From: Mycobacterium conspicuum
Lineage (GTDB): Bacteria > Actinomycetota > Actinomycetes > Mycobacteriales > Mycobacteriaceae
Assembly: GCF_010730195.1 (NCBI RefSeq)
Contig: NZ_AP022613.1
Coordinates: forward strand, 4,030,001 to 4,094,000
Length of the DNA: 64,000 nt
Direction: 5' to 3'
The position numbers and the translations under genes are program-made. Below are positions 60,943 to 64,000 of the stretch, piece after piece. Numbering within the stretch: position 1 is the first letter of the stretch; each line of letters starts with the position of its first letter. The notes below the pieces were generated by a model that had not been told where the DNA came from, searched no databases, and saw only the letters and a list, made by a program, of their open reading frames with translations.

Positions 60943-61319
60943 TTCCAAACTCCTTGCTGGTAGCCGCAATTCCAGACCTCGGTGATCTTGCCGTCGACGA
61001 CGCGCAAGATCTCCATGCTGCCCACCTCGACGTGGCTGCCGTCCTTGAGCGTCATGGGGGACTGGTAGACGATCGCGACGTGTTCGCCGTCGTCACCGGC
61101 AACCACCAGGTTCAGGTCGAAGCGGATGGCCTCGAACATGGCCCAGTGATCGATGATGCGCCGAACGGCCTGCTCGTGCGTGAGCACCGTCGCCTTGCCC
61201 ACCTCGTGCCGGGTGACCGTGTCGCCGATCAACTCCTCGGCCAGCGCGAAGTCCCGCTGGTTCCACACCACCAGGTTGTACAACTCGACGACCTCGCGGG
61301 CCGTCCGAGTCGAAGTCAT
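60939..61319 (-). CDS. SnoaL-like/NTF2-fold protein
   Basis: 126 residues with a polyketide-cyclase-like SnoaL pattern: REVVELYNLVVWNQRDFALA, ELIGDTVTRHEVGK, DHWAMFEAIRFDL, SMEILRVVDGKITEVWN. ATG at 61317-61319 overlaps the stop of the hydrolase gene (ATGA) and its stop overlaps the LLM start. Reaction unknown; isomerase or small-molecule binding are possible. Confidence 0.88.
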   Translation of the reverse strand: MTSTRTAREVVELYNLVVWNQRDFALAEELIGDTVTRHEVGKATVLTHEQAVRRIIDHWAMFEAIRFDLNLVVAGDDGEHVAIVYQSPMTLKDGSHVEVGSMEILRVVDGKITEVWNCGYQQGVWN

Positions 61320-62425
61320 GCGACCACCGCGCGCAGGAATCGCTCCGACACCTGCTGCACGCGCCGGGAGAAGATGTGGCCGACGTGGCTGCCGTCGTAC
61401 CAGTAAAGTTGTCCGCCCCAACGCTCCTGGAGCGCGTTCGTGGGCTCGCGCATCGCCATTCGGTCGTGCCATGCCCCGACGATCAGCCGGCGCTGCGGTG
61501 GCGGCGCCGGGTCGACCGCCAGCGGGTCGATCACCGAAGTCAGTTGTGAAACCACCGGCGACGTCAGCAACTCCGGGAGCCCGCTTCTGCCCCGGCCAAA
61601 GCGATCGAGGTGCCGCGCGATCATCCCGTTGAGCCCCAGGATCGGCGTGTAAAGCCCCACCGCGTCGATGTCCCGTTCCAGATGCGAAACCAACGCGGCC
61701 ACCGGGGTCCCCATCGAAATCCCGGATACCACAACGGCACTGGCCTGCGGCTGCACCCAACGCACCACGGCGCGCACCTCGGACACCGAGCGCATCATGC
61801 CCGCGACGTTGCCCAGCGGATCCATGTCCGGGTACGCCGGCCATTGCCGCCGCCGGCACCCATGGCCGGGCTGCACCGGCATCGCGACGTTGAAGCCCAG
61901 CTTGTGGTGTATCCGGCCGATCCGGGACAGCACGAGATCCTCGGTGCCGCCCTGGCCGGCGCCGTGCACCCAGACCAGCCACGGCCGCGGGCCGTCGGTG
62001 TGCCGGCACACGTGCACCACCGCCCGCGCCGGGCCACCCAGGCCTTCGGCCGCCAGCGTCTTCGGTAGCGCGGGATCGTGCTCGAATGTCACTCGCTCGA
62101 AGGCCAACCCGGCGATCCGGCGTTGTTGCACCGACGTGGTACGCAACGGTTTCGGTTCGGCGTGCGCACCGTCGATGCCCAGCGCCGACAGCTCTTCGGC
62201 GGCCGGTTCACACTCCGTCAGGGGTCGCACCCGTTCGGTCAGGTTGCCGCCCAGCAGCGAAAAGCCGCACAGCACAAGCTCGTCCAGCATCACCTCGCCG
62301 AACTGACGCACCCCGCGCGGCGACGCCGGTTTCCAGCCGGTGGATTCCCGGAGACCGGACACGGTCCGCGGCAGCACCATTGCGAACTCACGCCCGACCT
62401 CCGTCGTCCGTGTCACCAACGACAT
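61316..62425 (-). CDS. Alpha/beta hydrolase
   Basis: 369 residues. Oxyanion HG in LVWVHGAGQGG, nucleophile elbow VSGISMGTPVAA (GxSxG), acid near AWHDRMAM and His in GSHVGHIFSRR give a full triad. The ~120 N-terminal residues precede the hydrolase core and may be a cap or lid. ATG at 62423-62425. Upstream in the same direction is a BVMO; together they could oxidise a ketone to an ester or lactone and then hydrolyse it (inference). Confidence 0.88.
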   Translation of the reverse strand: MSLVTRTTEVGREFAMVLPRTVSGLRESTGWKPASPRGVRQFGEVMLDELVLCGFSLLGGNLTERVRPLTECEPAAEELSALGIDGAHAEPKPLRTTSVQQRRIAGLAFERVTFEHDPALPKTLAAEGLGGPARAVVHVCRHTDGPRPWLVWVHGAGQGGTEDLVLSRIGRIHHKLGFNVAMPVQPGHGCRRRQWPAYPDMDPLGNVAGMMRSVSEVRAVVRWVQPQASAVVVSGISMGTPVAALVSHLERDIDAVGLYTPILGLNGMIARHLDRFGRGRSGLPELLTSPVVSQLTSVIDPLAVDPAPPPQRRLIVGAWHDRMAMREPTNALQERWGGQLYWYDGSHVGHIFSRRVQQVSERFLRAVVA

Positions 62426-62448
62426 GCCCTCACCCTCCGTTGACGCAA

Positions 62449-64000
62449 CTAATCCAGCTTGAAACCGGTGTAGCCGCCGGCCGCGATCTCATCGCAGCGA
62501 CGTCGATATTCGGGAATCCCGCCGACATAGCCCAGGTACATCCGCTTCTTGCCGGGAACATTGCCGCCGTTGTACCAGGAGTTGCAAGTCGGGTGGACGA
62601 GCACGGTCGGCGCCACCAGTTCGGTGGTGTGATCGATCCATTCCCGCTGCGCGGTCTCCAGCGCCTCTATGGTGCGAATCCCGTTGGCGCGCAGGTGGGC
62701 GATGCAGTCGCCGATCCACTCCACATGCTGCTCCATGGCGGCGACGAAATTGGTCGCCGCGCTCGGGCTGCCCGGCCCCTGGATGGTGAACAGGTTCGGG
62801 AAGCCCGCGACCGCCAGCCCGAGGTAGGACAGCGCGCCTTGGCCGGACCAGAAGTCGCCGAGCGACACCCCGTCGCGACCACGGACATCGATGCGGCTCA
62901 GCGCGCCGGTCATGGCGTCGAACCCGGTGGCATAGATGATCACGTCGAGCTCGTAGTGGCCCTGTTCGGTGCTGATCCCCGTCGGCGTCACTTCCCGGAT
63001 GGGTCCCTTGCGCAGGTCGACGAGGGTGACATTGTCGCGGTTGAACGTCTCGTAATAGCCCTGATCGATGATGGGTCGCTTGCACGCGAAGGGATAGTCG
63101 GGCACCAAGGCCGCCGCCGTCTGCGGATCCTTGACGATCCGGGCGACCGCCTCGCCATACAGCTTGGTGGCCATCCGATTGGCTTCGATGTCGAAGAAGA
63201 CATCGCCCCAGTTCAGCGCGCCCAAAATGCCGTTCTCCTCGATGGCGCGCAGCTGCTCCTCGCGCGACGCCGTTTTCAGCGGCGGCTTGCCGAGCATGCC
63301 GAGCAGCACCGAAAACGCGCTCAGCCGCGCCGCCCCGACGGGGTGTGCGCGTTGCGCGGCTCGGATTTCGGCGTAGTTGGCCTTCATTTCGTCCAGCTCG
63401 CCGGGTTCGAATCGACGCACCTGCCAGGGCAAGGTGTACGCGGCGGAACGCTGGAACACGTTCAGCCGCAGCGCTTCCCGGGCCACGACGGGGATCAGCT
63501 GGATGCCGGTCGAGCCGGTGCCGATGACCCCGACGCGCTTGCCGGCCAAATCGACGTCGTCGCGCGGCCAGCGGCTGGTGTACAAGGAAGTTCCGGCGAA
63601 GGATGCCATCCCCGGAATGTCGGGTTCCAGCGGCACCGACAGGATGCCCGACGCGGCGACGACGAACGGTGCGACGAAGGATCCGCCCGCCTCGGTGTGC
63701 AGCACCCACTGCGCGGCTTCCTCGTCGAAAGCCATCGCGACGACCCTGGTGTCGAACTGGATGTCGCGGCGCAGATCCAGTCGGTCGGCGACGAAGTTCA
63801 GGTAAGCCTCGATCTCGGATTGGGCCGGCATCGATTCCGTCCAAACCCATTCCTGCTGAATCTCTTCGGAGAAGCTGTAGGAGTATTCGATGCTCTCGAT
63901 GTCGCAACGCGCGCCCGGGTATCGGTTGAACAGCCAGGTGCCGCCGACGTTTTCGGCCTGCTCCAGCACCCGGGCCCGCAACCCGAGCTGGCGCAGCCGA
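62449..64000 (-). CDS. Flavin monooxygenase, Baeyer-Villiger type (5' end outside)
   Basis: 517 codons present; the N-terminal GxGxxG FAD site lies beyond base 64000. The rest resembles phenylacetone monooxygenase throughout: VGGTWLFNRYPGARCD, the second dinucleotide motif GVIGTGSTGIQ, FQRSAAYTLPWQVR, YYETFNRDNV, VIIYATGFDAMTGAL and the C-terminal SWYNGGNVPGK. The BVMO fingerprint F-x-G-x3-H-x3-W reads FAGTSLYTSRW, so His is replaced by Tyr. It would use NADPH and O2 to insert oxygen beside a ketone, if still active. Next to an alpha/beta hydrolase gene. Confidence 0.92.
   Translation of the reverse strand, partial: RLRQLGLRARVLEQAENVGGTWLFNRYPGARCDIESIEYSYSFSEEIQQEWVWTESMPAQSEIEAYLNFVADRLDLRRDIQFDTRVVAMAFDEEAAQWVLHTEAGGSFVAPFVVAASGILSVPLEPDIPGMASFAGTSLYTSRWPRDDVDLAGKRVGVIGTGSTGIQLIPVVAREALRLNVFQRSAAYTLPWQVRRFEPGELDEMKANYAEIRAAQRAHPVGAARLSAFSVLLGMLGKPPLKTASREEQLRAIEENGILGALNWGDVFFDIEANRMATKLYGEAVARIVKDPQTAAALVPDYPFACKRPIIDQGYYETFNRDNVTLVDLRKGPIREVTPTGISTEQGHYELDVIIYATGFDAMTGALSRIDVRGRDGVSLGDFWSGQGALSYLGLAVAGFPNLFTIQGPGSPSAATNFVAAMEQHVEWIGDCIAHLRANGIRTIEALETAQREWIDHTTELVAPTVLVHPTCNSWYNGGNVPGKKRMYLGYVGGIPEYRRRCDEIAAGGYTGFKLD

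Noticed and set aside
1..64000. CRISPR arrays, tRNA/rRNA genes, insertion sequences or integrases
   Set aside because: No regularly spaced repeats, cloverleaf-like gene, transposase or recombinase was recognised on reading both strands.

Overview
The window comes from a high-GC actinobacterium, almost certainly a Mycobacterium and probably a non-tuberculous one. The evidence is a mycobacterial type I fatty acid synthase gene (fas) next to a Tat-exported DUF1906 protein (the Rv2524c-Rv2525c pair of M. tuberculosis), together with Mce-associated membrane proteins, an Rv1364c-type PAS/RsbU/RsbW/RsbV fusion, F420-dependent LLM oxidoreductases and many fadE/fadD-type genes. The species cannot be fixed from the sequence. 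To the right of the fas pair, the toxin-antitoxin genes that follow in M. tuberculosis are replaced by about 56 kb of lipid and hydrophobic-substrate catabolism genes and regulators.

Layout. 1-7.6 kb: 5' two thirds of fas and the DUF1906 gene, both minus. 7.8-12.3 kb: a Rieske oxygenase converging on a CrtC/AttH-like protein, an aldehyde dehydrogenase and a small lipoprotein. 12.3-20.6 kb: a minus-strand run (KshA-like Rieske oxygenase, acyl-CoA synthetase, SnoaL-like protein, two MaoC-like hydratase subunits), then a P450 facing its [3Fe-4S] ferredoxin, then a double-domain CaiB/BaiF CoA-transferase. 20.7-29 kb: a FadR-type regulator, an SDR, an LLM oxidoreductase and a tightly coupled operon of four acyl-CoA dehydrogenases plus an acyl-CoA ligase. 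29-38 kb: regulators and surface proteins: a LuxR-type ATPase, a small Cys/His protein, an exported Pro/Cys-rich protein, a TetR-hotdog fusion, an amidohydrolase and the sigma-factor-control fusion. 37.7-45 kb: an acyl-CoA dehydrogenase pair, two Mce-associated proteins, an HSL-like protein without catalytic Ser and His, an active/degenerate amidohydrolase pair and a Rieske ferredoxin. 45-54 kb: two P450s, Zn-alcohol dehydrogenase, SDRs, glyoxalase-like, LLM and PNPOx-like proteins, and a carboxyltransferase. 53.9-60 kb: two paralogous TetR genes tail to tail and an AveC-like membrane protein / MoxR ATPase / VWA protein / epimerase operon. 60-64 kb: LLM, SnoaL-like, alpha/beta hydrolase and a Baeyer-Villiger-type monooxygenase cut by the window edge.

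How the genes fit together. Most products would oxidise, CoA-activate and beta-oxidise a hydrophobic substrate (fatty, terpenoid, steroid-like or aromatic; the substrate cannot be read from sequence). Oxygenases (Rieske, P450, BVMO) and dehydrogenases start the attack, acyl-CoA synthetases and the CoA-transferase activate, three probable alpha/beta acyl-CoA dehydrogenase pairs and a split MaoC hydratase continue. Five divergent promoter regions (10.4, 16.6, 20.6, 23.2 and 45.1 kb) share an AT-rich GCTAT / TTTACTAT motif, suggesting a regulon, possibly under the FadR-type protein at 20.7 kb.

The most unusual items are the AveC-MoxR-VWA-epimerase operon, the shared promoter motif, an amidohydrolase pair in which one member has lost its metal ligands, the TetR-thioesterase fusion, and the CoA-transferase whose N-terminal half has Glu in place of the catalytic Asp. 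Gene calls rest on recognised motifs and remembered family sequences; no database search was run.
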